A stretch of DNA of 58,445 nucleotides from Chloroflexota bacterium (lineage in GTDB: Bacteria > Chloroflexota > Anaerolineae > SpSt-313): positions 1-58,445 of the forward strand of contig JAKPJZ010000018.1 of NCBI GenBank assembly GCA_029553955.1, given 5' to 3'. A program made the position numbers and the translations under genes. The stretch's first letter is position 1. The number at the start of each line of letters is the position of its first letter. Below the pieces are notes generated by a model. The model was not told the DNA's origin. It worked only from the letters and a program-made list of their open reading frames with translations, and did not search any database. Positions 33,366 through 43,342 of this stretch are shown here, in pieces.

Positions 33366-35681
33366 TCAATGGAGCTGCTGCCAGCTCCGCCCGCCGTCCT
33401 CAGTGTAGTAGAGCGCTGTGCCGCTGCGCAGCCAGCCGTGCTGGGCGTCGGCGAGCTGGAGCGAGTCGAGCCAGGGCGCCCGCCAGTCGCAGGGCATGGG
33501 GCCGAGGCGGCACTCGCTCCAGGTCGCGCCGCCGTCGGCGGTAGCCAGGAGGACACGGGGCGGGTCGGCGTCGCCCGGGCAGGGGCCGCCGGTGGAGAGC
33601 CAGGCCGCGCCTCCGGGGAGCAGGGCGAACTGCTGCACCGGGCGCCCGAGCGGGACCTCCGTCCAGGTGTGTCCTCCGTCGGCCGTGGCGAAGAGACGAT
33701 CGCCGCGGATCTCCCAACCAAGCTCCTTCGTCACAAAGGCCAGGCTGCGCGTGTGGGCCGCCACGCCATCCACCGGTGTGAGGGTCGCCCCGCCGTCGTC
33801 GGTGCGCAGGAGGTAGCCCGCCTCGGTGACGACGTAGCCGGTCTCCTGGTCCACGAAGGAAGCGGCGACATAGCCATCGCTGGCGGGGTCAGCAGCGCCG
33901 GCCAGCGCCCAGGTGGCGCCGCCATCGCTGGTGCGGTAGAGTGATGCAGCCGGGGTACCACCATAAGCGATCGTCGTCCAGCCGTGCTCGCGGTCCACAA
34001 AGCTGAGCGCGGTGACCTGCAGTGCCAGGCCGCAGTCGCCGCGCAGTTCCCCCACGCGCGCCCAACTGCGGCCGGCGTCGCGGGTGACCAGGATGGCGCC
34101 GTTGTCGCCCACACCGATGCCGCTGCCGTCGGCGAAGAAGCGCATAGGGCCGCTGGGCCAGGGCGCAGGCGCTGGCACACCGTACACCTGGCGCCAGGTC
34201 GCGCCGCCGTCGTCAGTGCGCAGGAGGGCGTTGCGGCCGTCGTTGTGCCGCTCGGCGATCAGGAACCCCTGCTGCGGCGAGAGCAACTGCGGAGCGCGCG
34301 CCGTCTCGCTCTCCTCGACCAGGCCCAGGTTGCGCCAGGTGCGGCCGCCGTCGTCGGTGGCGCTCAGCACGCCCCAGCCGGCCAGCCAGCCGTGCGTGGC
34401 ATCGATGAAGACCAGGTCAGGCACGCCATAGCGCCAGTAGGGAGGGTCGTCGGTCAGCAGCTCCCAACTTTGGCCGCCGTCGCCGGTGCGGTAGAGGTGG
34501 CGCCAGGTGTAGTGATCGCCGCCGCTCGAGGTGCAAAAGGCCCAGGCAGTCCGGCCGTCGAGGGCGAAATAGGCGCCGGCAAAGGGGGCCTGGCCACCGC
34601 AGAAGGGGTAGCCGCGCTCGCCTTGCCCAGCCGCGACGAGCTCCGGCGGAGGCAGGCGGGGCGCAGCGTCTGCAGGCTTGCTTGCGGCGCGCTGCCAGCT
34701 CCGGCCGCCATCGGCCGTCACCAGGTAGCCTGCCTCAGTCTCGACCCAACCGACCTGAGTGGAGGCGAAGGCCATGGCCTTCACCCGGCCCAGCGCCTCC
34801 GCCTGTGGCTGCCAGGTCGCGCCGCCGTCCGATGTGGCCAGGATGGCGGCGCCCAGGGCCAGCCAACCGTGCGCGGCGTCGGCAAAGGTGTAGGCGCGGA
34901 TCAAATTGGCGCCCTCGGGGTCCGGCAGGCGCTGCACAGTGGGCGAGATGACCTGCGCCACGGCCACGGTGGGCACCGGAGTCGGCGTAGGCTGGGGCGG
35001 GGCCGGCGAGAGGACGGGGACGGCCACAGCCCCCTGGCACTGCACCGCGCCGAGCCGCTGAGCCAGCCGCGCCGCATAGGCGAGCAGCGCACGCTCGCCA
35101 TCGGGCAGGGCCAGGCGCACCTCCACCAGGCTGCGACAGACCTGGAAATAGAGCCGCACCGGCTGCCCGTCGCTCGCCGCCGGGAAGACGACCGCCTGCC
35201 GGCCAAGCCCCGGCACGGGCAGCCCCTGCGGGCCGGTGGCAGATCCCGCGGCGGCGGCGACGAGCTGGCGGTAGGCATCCTGGAGACGGGCCGTATCGTC
35301 GTAGGCGAATACCTGCACCTGCCCGCAGCTCGTCTGAGCCCCCTCCTGCTCAAAGGCGAGCCCCGCCGCGGCGTCGGGCGGCGTGTACTTGTCGCGCATG
35401 TACTCGGGGATGGCCGTGTCGAGCTGGCCCGCCTGCACGCCCTCCGGCAGGTCGCCGGTCTGGAAGAGCAGTTCGGCGGGCCAAGCGGCGGTTGGCGTCG
35501 CCGTGGCGGCGGGGAAGGGTTGGCCGGTCGCGCTGGGCACTGCGGTGGAAGCGGGGCTGTTGGCCGCGACAGGGGCACCCGTTTCCACACGAGTAGGCGG
35601 TATCGCCGAGGCGCTGCAGGCCACGAGCAGCGCCTCGGCTGTCGCCATCAGACACGGCCAGAACACCAACCATCGTTTCAT
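33366..35681 (-). CDS. Beta-propeller lipoprotein with eleven Asp boxes (YCF48-like), 771 aa
   Basis: Signal with ALLVACSAS lipobox, then a Thr/Pro/Ala linker. Residues ~60-235 form a separate domain (LFQTGDLPEGVQAGQ, a predicted exported-lipoprotein sensor-like fold). From ~240 there are eleven Asp-box repeats (TSDGGATWQ, TADGGRSWQ, GDGGQSW, TDDGGRTWR, TDDGGATWR, RDAGRSW and more), enough for two propellers. Start at 35681: GGGGAG lies eight bases upstream, and the ATG overlaps the TGA of the upstream frameshifted gene by 4 bp. The longer frame to 35873 is the shifted tail of that gene. Confidence 0.85.
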   Translation of the reverse strand: MKRWLVFWPCLMATAEALLVACSASAIPPTRVETGAPVAANSPASTAVPSATGQPFPAATATPTAAWPAELLFQTGDLPEGVQAGQLDTAIPEYMRDKYTPPDAAAGLAFEQEGAQTSCGQVQVFAYDDTARLQDAYRQLVAAAAGSATGPQGLPVPGLGRQAVVFPAASDGQPVRLYFQVCRSLVEVRLALPDGERALLAYAARLAQRLGAVQCQGAVAVPVLSPAPPQPTPTPVPTVAVAQVISPTVQRLPDPEGANLIRAYTFADAAHGWLALGAAILATSDGGATWQPQAEALGRVKAMAFASTQVGWVETEAGYLVTADGGRSWQRAASKPADAAPRLPPPELVAAGQGERGYPFCGGQAPFAGAYFALDGRTAWAFCTSSGGDHYTWRHLYRTGDGGQSWELLTDDPPYWRYGVPDLVFIDATHGWLAGWGVLSATDDGGRTWRNLGLVEESETARAPQLLSPQQGFLIAERHNDGRNALLRTDDGGATWRQVYGVPAPAPWPSGPMRFFADGSGIGVGDNGAILVTRDAGRSWARVGELRGDCGLALQVTALSFVDREHGWTTIAYGGTPAASLYRTSDGGATWALAGAADPASDGYVAASFVDQETGYVVTEAGYLLRTDDGGATLTPVDGVAAHTRSLAFVTKELGWEIRGDRLFATADGGHTWTEVPLGRPVQQFALLPGGAAWLSTGGPCPGDADPPRVLLATADGGATWSECRLGPMPCDWRAPWLDSLQLADAQHGWLRSGTALYYTEDGGRSWQQLH

Positions 35682-36264
35682 GAGGCAATCTCCCCTTCGC
35701 TGCCAATGCGGGCAGCGCTTGCCAAGGCGTCGCCTTTGCGGCTCACGGGTCGATGGGCCTTTCCTCCAGGAATGCCGTCGGTCTTTTCGAGGATCGCCGG
35801 CACGGTCGGCGCCCCCTGGTAGCCCTTCATATCGGCCGCATGCGAGGCGCCCGCCTCGTCGCGCAACATCCACACGCTAAAGCCTGGCCCCACAGCCGTC
35901 GTGCTCCAATCGACATACGGGCCAATGATGCCAAAGGCCGGAGCGCTTCCCGGAAGGCGTACAGGGCGCTGCTGTAGCCCACGATGGCCAGGGGATAGCT
36001 TCTCTGCGGCGCCTCATTCAGCCACTGCCTATCTACAAGGTCGACTGCATCCTTGTCGATCCAGAGCGCCACCTTCAACCGGGCTAAGCGCTGGAAATCC
36101 GCCCAGGTGTGCACGACGGCAACCTCCGGATGCGCTTCGAGCTCCGCCGGGTCGAGCTGCCCTTGCCCCTGTACGAGGTAGACGGCCCGCAGAGGGGCAG
36201 CCCCGTGCGTGCACGCCACGAGCAAGACGGCCACGAACGCTATCAGGATAGCGCGCCCCTTCAT
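35678..36264 (-). pseudogene. Small lipoprotein gene with a frameshift near 35940
   Basis: The ATG at 36264 begins MKGRAILIAFVAVLLVACTH, a lipobox signal. The frame runs cleanly to ~REALRP at about 35940 and then becomes Arg-rich nonsense ending at 35827. A shifted frame from the same point reads AFGIIGPYVDWSTTAVGPGF and continues to a TGA at 35678-35680, which overlaps the ATG of the next gene in the ATGA manner seen elsewhere here. So the gene most likely once ran 36264-35678 and has a 1- or 2-base indel, or the assembly does. The product would be about 195 aa. Confidence 0.75.
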
Positions 36265-36284
36265 GGGCTCTCCTCCAAGGCTGC

Positions 36285-38693
36285 TCACCTTGCCATCTGG
36301 GCGTCGACAAGCCCCCAATGGCGCCCGCCGTCCTGAGTCGCGACGAGCTGCGTCGTCCGCCCATCGGCCGCGCGCACGATGGCCCAGCCGGCCTGTGCGC
36401 TCACGAAATCCAGCTGCAGGACGTCGCCGCCGTGCTGCAGGAAAGCGTCCAGGCCGGGCGTGCCCGGCAGCGCATCCCAGGTCTGGCCGCCATCCCGCGT
36501 GTGATAGAGCGTGCCCTGGACCGGTGCAGCCGAGCCGGTGTTGTGCGGCTCGACGGCCCATATCCAGCCCTCACTCGCGCTGAAGAAGTCGGAAGCGCCC
36601 CCATTGCGGACGGGCGTCGTGGCCTGCCAGGAGCGCCCGCCATCGTGGCTGGCGTAGATGATGCACGCCGGCGCGGCTTGCCCGCTCTGCGGCTGGTACT
36701 GCGCGTGCAGCAGCGCATCCTGCTGCCCCGCAAAGAACGTGGGCAGGCCCACGCTCAGGCGGCCATCCTGGTAGCCGGGCGGCAGGGGCAGCTCCACCGC
36801 CTGCCAGCTCTGGCCGCCATCGCGCGTGACGCTGAGCGACAGCGGCTGCGTGTTCTCGGTGACGCCCGAGAGCCAGCTGGTCGTCGAGTCTGCGCAGCGG
36901 ATGTGACCGCCGTAGGGCAGCGTGTCGTTCGTGCTCGCCACCTGGGTCCAGTGCGCGCCGCCGTCGCTGGTGCGGAAGAGTGCAGCAGGGGATGAGTTCA
37001 TGCCGTGCAGGGGGATGACCACCAGCCAGCCCGAGGTAAGGTCGGCGGCAGCCAGGTCCAGCCCCATGACCGTGGAGGAGAAGGTCTGCGCGAAGGTATT
37101 GGTCTGCCAGGTCCGCCCGCCATCCGCCGTGCGACAGAGCGTGACCACCGGATTCCCTGCGCGCGAGGTGGCCGCCCAGGCCCGGTTGGCGTCCAGGAAG
37201 ACCGGGGAGAAGACGCCGCTGCTGCTCGGAGGCGTCACGTCCGTCCAGTGCTGGCCACCGTCGGTTGTATGCAGCAGGGCCCAGTTGGCGAGCGCCCAGC
37301 CGTTCCGCTCGTCGACCATGTGCAGCGAGAGGAGCGGCGACATCCCTGCGCTCGCAGCAAGGGTAGGCGAGGGCAGGGCCTCCTCGCCGGCCCGGGCGGC
37401 CAGGATCCCCAGCACGCAGACCTGCTGTCCCTTGCCCACAAAGGCCATGCGCCCGCCGGCCAGGTCCACCGTGTAGAGCTCGCTGGCCGCGCCGCCGGGA
37501 TGATAGAGGATGGCCAGGGCCAGGTCGGGCCGGCACCAGCGCAGGTCCATGAGCTGGCTCTCGGCCGGGAGGGCGCCGATCTGGCGCGCGCTGCCGGCGG
37601 CATCGACAGCCTGCAGGGTGAGCGCGGTCAGCCGCTGGCCGTCGATGTAGCGCCCCTGGGCGAAGAGCGCCTCGCGTCCATCGGGCGACCAGGCCACGGC
37701 ATGGGCCAGCGCCCCGCCATCCGTGACCTCCACCAGCTTCTGGGCCTGGCCGCTGGCCACGTCCAGCGACCAGAGCTGATTGGCCATCACGTCCTCGAAG
37801 CCGCCATGCAGCGTGTAGCCTTCTGGCGTATAGCCCGGCTCGCGCGCCAGGTAGAGCAGGCGCGTGCCGTCGGGCGAGAGCTGCGGGCGGAAGATATAGG
37901 CACCATGAGGGACCAGCTGGTGGCGGCCCAGGTCGGCAAGCGAGGTTGAGGAGGCGCCATCAGGCAGGGTGAGCGCCCAGATGCCCGCATACCCGCCCTC
38001 GCTGAAGGGATAGAAGGTGTCGAGCACGAGCTCCCCGGTCGCGGCCCAGCCGAGGGGATGGCCGGGCAGCATGGCGAAAGGCTGCCCCTGCGGACGGGCC
38101 AGCTCATAGCGCCGGTTCGAGCCATCCTGCAGATCGACCACCACGAGCGCCCAGGCGTCGAGGCGGATCTCGACCGAGGCCAGGCGCGTGCCCGCGCGGT
38201 CAAAGGTCCAGAGCTCGGCCATGCAGCCCGCCTCGCCCAGGGGAATGGTGTAGCTGCGCTCATCCTCGAGGTTGTCGATGACGATGGCGCGTGCCGCCGC
38301 CCCGGGCGCGTCGAGATGTACCGCCCAGCGGCCGTCGCCTGAGACGAGCCAGCCCCGGTCGACCTGCACGTCCAGGCCCCTGGCCGAGCCAGCGGCGCCC
38401 AGCGCGTACAGGTCCAGGCTCTGCTCCTTCCCCAGCCCATAGAGGGCAATTGTGTCTGCCGGCAGTCGGACCGATCGCAGCGTGGCTGGCGGCGTCGGGC
38501 TAGGCGTGGGGCTTGGCGACGCCGTCGGCGGAACTGTGGCCGGCGTCATGCCCACCGGCATGGCGGTCATCGCCGGCCGCGCCGGCGTGGCGGTGGGCGT
38601 GGCCGCCGGTTGGCCGCCGCACCCAGCACAAACCAGCGCCGCGATCAGCAGTGCAAACGCTGCTGCGCCGATTATGCCATGCTTCCCAGCCAC
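36285..38693 (-). CDS. TolB-like plus Asp-box beta-propeller lipoprotein, 802 aa
   Basis: Signal with ALVCAGCGG lipobox, then a Thr/Pro linker to ~65. Residues ~70-420 look like a TolB/PD40 propeller (SPDGRE, SPDGTRLLYL, SWDxxxx pieces). Residues ~440-802 carry seven Asp boxes (TTDGGQHW, TADGGRTW, TSDGGAHW, TRDGGQSW, SHDGGRSW, TRDGGQTW, TQDGGRHW). I chose the GTG at 38693 because AGGAGG lies six bases upstream; a GTG at 38720 would extend the reading but has no site. It has the same two-propeller plan as the protein at 31173, so the two are likely paralogues. Confidence 0.82.
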   Translation of the reverse strand: MAGKHGIIGAAAFALLIAALVCAGCGGQPAATPTATPARPAMTAMPVGMTPATVPPTASPSPTPSPTPPATLRSVRLPADTIALYGLGKEQSLDLYALGAAGSARGLDVQVDRGWLVSGDGRWAVHLDAPGAAARAIVIDNLEDERSYTIPLGEAGCMAELWTFDRAGTRLASVEIRLDAWALVVVDLQDGSNRRYELARPQGQPFAMLPGHPLGWAATGELVLDTFYPFSEGGYAGIWALTLPDGASSTSLADLGRHQLVPHGAYIFRPQLSPDGTRLLYLAREPGYTPEGYTLHGGFEDVMANQLWSLDVASGQAQKLVEVTDGGALAHAVAWSPDGREALFAQGRYIDGQRLTALTLQAVDAAGSARQIGALPAESQLMDLRWCRPDLALAILYHPGGAASELYTVDLAGGRMAFVGKGQQVCVLGILAARAGEEALPSPTLAASAGMSPLLSLHMVDERNGWALANWALLHTTDGGQHWTDVTPPSSSGVFSPVFLDANRAWAATSRAGNPVVTLCRTADGGRTWQTNTFAQTFSSTVMGLDLAAADLTSGWLVVIPLHGMNSSPAALFRTSDGGAHWTQVASTNDTLPYGGHIRCADSTTSWLSGVTENTQPLSLSVTRDGGQSWQAVELPLPPGYQDGRLSVGLPTFFAGQQDALLHAQYQPQSGQAAPACIIYASHDGGRSWQATTPVRNGGASDFFSASEGWIWAVEPHNTGSAAPVQGTLYHTRDGGQTWDALPGTPGLDAFLQHGGDVLQLDFVSAQAGWAIVRAADGRTTQLVATQDGGRHWGLVDAQMAR

Positions 38694-38757
38694 TGCAATC
38701 CTCCTTCGCCCAGGCGTCACGGGCGCTGCAGCCCAGTCCCCAGTCGCTCGACGTCCT

Positions 38758-40476
38758 CTACCATGTCACATAATAGGACAGGACAGCCATCCAATACCCT
38801 GTCTCCTCGGCCCCCGGCAGGTCGCGCACGAAAGAGATGACCTTGCCGTTCTGCGCCAGGTTGAGCCCCAGGCCGTTCTTGAACAACGTCTTGGGCTCGC
38901 CTCCGTCGGCGCTCACGATCTGGTACTCGGCCTGCAGCGTGGCGGCATTCCCGCCGGGGACGAACTGGTAGACGATAAAGCGCGTGCCCGGCAGCCAGGC
39001 CAGCCCGGCAAAGACGCCGCCCTCGCCCCGCGCCAGGATCTGCTGCGCCCCCGAGCCATCCGCATTCACCAGCCACAGCTCCGGGGTGCGCTCCCGCGAT
39101 ATGGTGGCATAGGCGAGCTGGCCGCCATCGCCCGACCAGGCAAAGGCTCCCCAGCGCCGCGGATCGATGGCATCGCTCACCAGAACCTTGCCCTGGCGCT
39201 CGAGGTCGACGATGGAGAGCGCCGTCCCTTCCAGCGCGGCCACGTGCCTGCCGTCGGGCGAGAAGGCGAGCTCGGTCCACTCCTGCGCGCCGGGGCTGCG
39301 GGCCTGGACCAGGGGCAGGGCGCTGCGCTCGCCACTGGCTACATCCAGCAGGTAGAAGCCATCCTCGGCCGCCACAACCAGCCGGCTGCCACGGGCATCG
39401 AAGACCAAGCGCGCGGGGTTGAGGGTTTCGCCGATGCGGCGCGTCTGGTCGGTGCCCTGGTCGAGCAGCCACACCTCGGCCGCCGGCCCCTGGCCCTGCC
39501 GCGTGAAGACGATCGCGCGGCCGGCCCAATCGGCCGTCAGCACGTCGTCGGCGAGCTTGCGCATGGAACCGCTGACGATGGAGCACAGCCACAGGCTGCC
39601 GTCGCGCACCGTGAGATAGTTGTCGTCGTTGGGGCCGAACCTGGGCGGGCAGCAGAGGTCCTGCACGCGCTGCAGGCGGCTGACGGTCACCGAGGCCACA
39701 TCCGTGACCGCCGGCGGCTGCTCCGCGCCTGGGTCCGCGACCTCCACAGCATAGAGCTGGCCGCTCCGCAGGCCCCAGAACCAGAAGCGGCCTCCGCCGC
39801 ACTGGGGCAAGGACGGGTCGGGCCCGCCACGGTTGGCCAGCGCGATGCAGTCGAAGACGGGGCCCATGCGCCGGCCGTCGTAGACGATAAAGTACTGGCC
39901 ATCCTTGCGGGCGATGAAGAGCAGCTTGCCCGCCATCTCGTAGGGCCGGTAGGCCGCATCGAGGCCGTAGCGCGGGCAGACGTCCTGTCCGTCGTACAGG
40001 ATCGTGGCCCGGCCATCGTGGACGGTCATCGAGGCACCGTTGTGGTTGACGGCGGCCATGTGCCCGTCGCGGTCAAATTCCAGCGCCGCCCTGCCGCCCA
40101 CGTCGATCAGCGCTATCGCCGACGAGCTGAACTCGGGCTGCTCGCTGCGCAGGAACTTGACGGGGCGGCCGTTCTTGAGGTAGACGTATAGCCCAAAACC
40201 GGCATCGAGGACCTCGTAGCGATCCGCGGCGATGCTCAGCCGCAGCGTATCGCCGCTGCGCGTGCCGCGCCTGGCCTCCTCGGCCGCGGTCCGGCGCAGG
40301 AAGCGCGGCTCGAAGCAGGCTTCCTGCAGGTCAAAGTTGGGCACGCCGGCCTCGCATTCGCGCCAGGCCAGCCCCACCTCCTCCGGCGAGACCGTGGCGA
40401 GAGCAGGGGGTTCCGACCGGGGCGCACATGCCGCCAGCAAGATGGCCAGGATCGCCAAGGCAGCAAGCCTCTTCAC
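38758..40476 (-). CDS. WD40/PD40-like beta-propeller lipoprotein, 572 aa
   Basis: GTG start at 40476 with AGGAGG five bases upstream. Lipobox LLAACAPRS ends the signal. From ~60 to the end the chain shows repeated beta-blade patterns: FSPDGRHVAALEG, WSGDGGQLAYAT, ARGSRLVVAAEDGFYLLDVASG. There are no Asp boxes. No enzyme motif is seen. Such exported propellers usually scaffold or bind ligands at the cell surface. Confidence 0.75.
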   Translation of the reverse strand: MKRLAALAILAILLAACAPRSEPPALATVSPEEVGLAWRECEAGVPNFDLQEACFEPRFLRRTAAEEARRGTRSGDTLRLSIAADRYEVLDAGFGLYVYLKNGRPVKFLRSEQPEFSSSAIALIDVGGRAALEFDRDGHMAAVNHNGASMTVHDGRATILYDGQDVCPRYGLDAAYRPYEMAGKLLFIARKDGQYFIVYDGRRMGPVFDCIALANRGGPDPSLPQCGGGRFWFWGLRSGQLYAVEVADPGAEQPPAVTDVASVTVSRLQRVQDLCCPPRFGPNDDNYLTVRDGSLWLCSIVSGSMRKLADDVLTADWAGRAIVFTRQGQGPAAEVWLLDQGTDQTRRIGETLNPARLVFDARGSRLVVAAEDGFYLLDVASGERSALPLVQARSPGAQEWTELAFSPDGRHVAALEGTALSIVDLERQGKVLVSDAIDPRRWGAFAWSGDGGQLAYATISRERTPELWLVNADGSGAQQILARGEGGVFAGLAWLPGTRFIVYQFVPGGNAATLQAEYQIVSADGGEPKTLFKNGLGLNLAQNGKVISFVRDLPGAEETGYWMAVLSYYVTW

Positions 40477-40539
40477 CTCAACCTCCTCGCCTGCTATTCG
40501 CTCAGTCTATCCCCCGCATGCCGGCTTTGCCCGTTACCG

Positions 40540-42759
40540 TCATCGTCCTCCGTCAGGCCCATCTTCCACCGTCCACACTGCCGTCGTGCCGTTCGTCGCG
40601 AGCGAGGCGATCCTCCGCCCGTCAGGCGACCAACTGACATAGGACACGTCTGCCCCGTGGGCGACATGGCATAGCACCCGGTCGGTCGCCCAGTCGTGTA
40701 CATCGATCCCGCCGCGGCCCGAGCGCACATCGCCGCCGGTCACGTAGTAGACGCCACCCGGAGCGTAGGCATAGATGTCCTGGCCCCTCCCTCGGCCCAC
40801 GGTCTTTTCGCCGCTCCGCACGTTCCAGCGCGTGAGCCGGGTGTCGTACTGCGCCTCGGCGGCCAGCAGGACTCCGGCGGAAGCCCAAGTGCCCAACACG
40901 TACTCATCAAGGGAGATGATAACCTCGCCGCCCGTGCGGTCAAAGACCGGGATGCGCGTCGCGCCGGCCTTGCCGCGGGGCATATCCTCAAAGGCCACCA
41001 GGGCGCCGTTGGGGCTGAAGAGCGCCACAGGCATGCCGGGGTAGCTCGTGTGCACCGCCTGCGTGCGGAAGGCCTCTCGGAAAACGCCGTCCTCGCCCTG
41101 CTCCCAAAGGATGACCAGCCCCGGCGGGCCGCTATTGGGCCAGCCACTCGCGACCACCAGTGCGCTCGAGTCCGGGGACCAGACCACGCGGACGATGCTC
41201 TGTTCCTCGGGATACCCCGCGAGCTCGCTCAGCACCCGCCCCGTCGCCACTTCGGCTACGAACGCCCGATTGCCGGCACCGTAGGCGATCAGGCGGGCGT
41301 CAGGTGAGAAGGCCGCTCCCTGCAGGATAGGCGAGGCGTCGGGCAGTGTGCGCATGACTGCGCCTGTCGCCAAGTTGTAGATGACCTCCTCGTGCCGCTC
41401 TGTGTCGGTCATGGCGAGCAGCCTGCCGTCGGTGCTGAGCGCAGGCACTGACAACCCGGGGCCAAAGGTGGCCAGGGATAGGGCCGTGGTCGTATCCCAC
41501 ACCGCCAGCCCGCCGCGCCCGGCGGCCGCCAGCTTGCTGCCGTCGGCCGACCAGGCCAGCCACGGCTCCGGGGCCAGCGCGGGCAGGCGTGCGATGACGA
41601 CCTCATCCGCCTCGCCCGCGCCGATCGGCCAGCGGGCGATCTCGCCCGTCGCGTACAGGCTGATTACACTGTCGCCGTCAAAGCCTACGGCCACTCGGTC
41701 CTCGCGCTCCGACTGGCCCTGGAGCTGGCCCAGCACCTGGCCGGTCGCCACATCCCAGATTACGACCGGCGTCCAGCCCACCGGGTGGCCGCCCTGGCCG
41801 CCTCGGCTCGCCAGCAGCCTGCCATCTGAGCTAAAGACGAGGAGGTTGCCGACATTCATGGGCAGTCCACGCACTCGGCCCTCAAGGCTGCGCATGGCCT
41901 GTCCGCTCTGCGCGTCGAGCAAGTCGAGCCTGCCGGTCGCAGCAACGATGGCCCGGCCGTCAGGCGACCACGCGAGCCAGTAGGGGGAGTAGCAGGCGTT
42001 GCCACTGCCCAGGCTGAACCGCTTCCTGCCCGTCTCGACGTCGATCACCACACTGCAGCTCCCAGCCAAGCCGGCCAGAGTGATGGCCGTGCCATCGGGC
42101 GACCAGGCGAGATGGGGGCCGACGGAGTCGCTGATCGCAGACAGGGACACCTCCTGCAAGGCCCCGCTCTGCTTGTCCAGCAGGTAGATGGGGTCGCCAC
42201 GGCCCGGGCCAATGCCCTGGAAGGCGATGCGCTCCCCGCCCGGCGACCAGGCGATGTCGCCCCAGTAGACGTCGGGCGCGGCGCCCTCGAAGCGATGGGC
42301 ACCACCAGTCGCTGCGTCGAACACTGTGACGCTGCCATCCTGCAGCAACGCAGCGACCGCGCGGCCCTGGGGCTGCACATCGACGGCGATCAGGCAGACG
42401 TTCGTGGGCTGCCACCAACGCTCCTCGCCCGTCTCGGCGCTCCAGAGCGACACGCCATTGCCCCAGCCGACCGCCAGCAGTTGGCCATCAGGCGTGAAGC
42501 AGGCGTCGACGATGCGCCCGCGGCCCAGCCAGACCGCCTCACTGAGGGAGAGCCGAGCTGTGCCAGGGGTGATCGTGGCAGTCGGCGGCGGCTGGCTCGT
42601 CGCACTGGGCGCCGTCGTCGGGCTCGGGCTGCGGGTCGCCGCCCAGGCGGCCGTGCCGCTATCGCTGGAGGGCGACGGCCCTGCAGCAGGGGTGCTGCAC
42701 GCCGCGAGCAATGCGGCCATCGCGGCCAGGAGCAAGTTCCTGCAGATCGATTGTCTCAT
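40540..42759 (-). CDS. WD40-like beta-propeller lipoprotein, 739 aa
   Basis: Lipobox LLAACSTPA, then Ser/Pro/Thr-rich linker to ~65. The rest is made of WD40-type blades with SPDGxxI/L and VWDxATG patterns (WSPDGTAITLAG, FSSDGRLLASRG, VIWDVATGQVLGQL, WSPDGRRIASLAT). About fourteen such blades would make two seven-bladed propellers. Start at 42759: its ATG overlaps the TGA of the upstream 179-aa gene by 4 bp (ATGA). A longer frame to 43221 is antisense-like noise. Confidence 0.8.
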   Translation of the reverse strand: MRQSICRNLLLAAMAALLAACSTPAAGPSPSSDSGTAAWAATRSPSPTTAPSATSQPPPTATITPGTARLSLSEAVWLGRGRIVDACFTPDGQLLAVGWGNGVSLWSAETGEERWWQPTNVCLIAVDVQPQGRAVAALLQDGSVTVFDAATGGAHRFEGAAPDVYWGDIAWSPGGERIAFQGIGPGRGDPIYLLDKQSGALQEVSLSAISDSVGPHLAWSPDGTAITLAGLAGSCSVVIDVETGRKRFSLGSGNACYSPYWLAWSPDGRAIVAATGRLDLLDAQSGQAMRSLEGRVRGLPMNVGNLLVFSSDGRLLASRGGQGGHPVGWTPVVIWDVATGQVLGQLQGQSEREDRVAVGFDGDSVISLYATGEIARWPIGAGEADEVVIARLPALAPEPWLAWSADGSKLAAAGRGGLAVWDTTTALSLATFGPGLSVPALSTDGRLLAMTDTERHEEVIYNLATGAVMRTLPDASPILQGAAFSPDARLIAYGAGNRAFVAEVATGRVLSELAGYPEEQSIVRVVWSPDSSALVVASGWPNSGPPGLVILWEQGEDGVFREAFRTQAVHTSYPGMPVALFSPNGALVAFEDMPRGKAGATRIPVFDRTGGEVIISLDEYVLGTWASAGVLLAAEAQYDTRLTRWNVRSGEKTVGRGRGQDIYAYAPGGVYYVTGGDVRSGRGGIDVHDWATDRVLCHVAHGADVSYVSWSPDGRRIASLATNGTTAVWTVEDGPDGGR

Positions 42760-43295
42760 CTTCTTATCCCCTTTGAGATCGGCGCCACGGTGGGCGGCAG
42801 CGGCCCTGTGCGGACGGGCGGCGCAGGCACGCCGGCCAGCTCGCAGAGGGCGGCCAACGCCTCGTCGCCTCGCGTGGGCACGAGGAGGGTGTAGCGCTCG
42901 CGGCCGAGGTAGACGGACACGAGGCCCGGCTCGTGCTCTTGATCCAGCGGGATGAGGGCGGAGGTGTACACGCCATGCACCCCCGTCTGTACGCCCGGCT
43001 CGGAAAAGGTGACCTCGATGGCCACCTGCTCCTGCGTGCAGCGCGCCGCGGCTTCCCAGGGGAAGCCCAGGGCAGCAATCTCGTCGCGGGCCTGCGACAC
43101 CAGGCGCGCCGCCTGCTCGCCGATGGCCCGAAAGCGCGGCGACTGCGGCTCGACAGCCGTAGCCCGGCCGTGGTCGTAGATGACGATGCGCGTGGGAGAG
43201 GGCGCGCCCCGGCCTGTGCATCCTGCCAGCGTTACAGCCAGCAGGGTGGATACCCGGGCAACAAGGATCGGGATGTCACGATGACGCATCCGCAT
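42756..43295 (-). CDS. Unknown small lipoprotein, 179 aa
   Basis: Signal MRMRHRDIPILVARVSTLLA with lipobox TLAGCTG. The mature part (RIVIYDHGRATAVE onward) has an alternating strand/helix look with a conserved-looking RYTLLVPTRGDEALAALCELAG near the end. I do not recognise it. GGAGGG precedes the ATG, and it is translationally coupled to the WD40-like lipoprotein gene downstream. Confidence 0.7.
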   Translation of the reverse strand: MRMRHRDIPILVARVSTLLAVTLAGCTGRGAPSPTRIVIYDHGRATAVEPQSPRFRAIGEQAARLVSQARDEIAALGFPWEAAARCTQEQVAIEVTFSEPGVQTGVHGVYTSALIPLDQEHEPGLVSVYLGRERYTLLVPTRGDEALAALCELAGVPAPPVRTGPLPPTVAPISKGIRR

Positions 43296-43342
43296 ACGGG
43301 CTCCCTCCTGTGTGCGCTTGAGCCCTCACTGTGGAAAGATGT

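Noticed and set aside
31173..38693. Sialidase or other glycosidase activity from Asp boxes
   Set aside because: Asp boxes are structural turns; no Arg triad or catalytic Tyr/Glu set was seen in these proteins.
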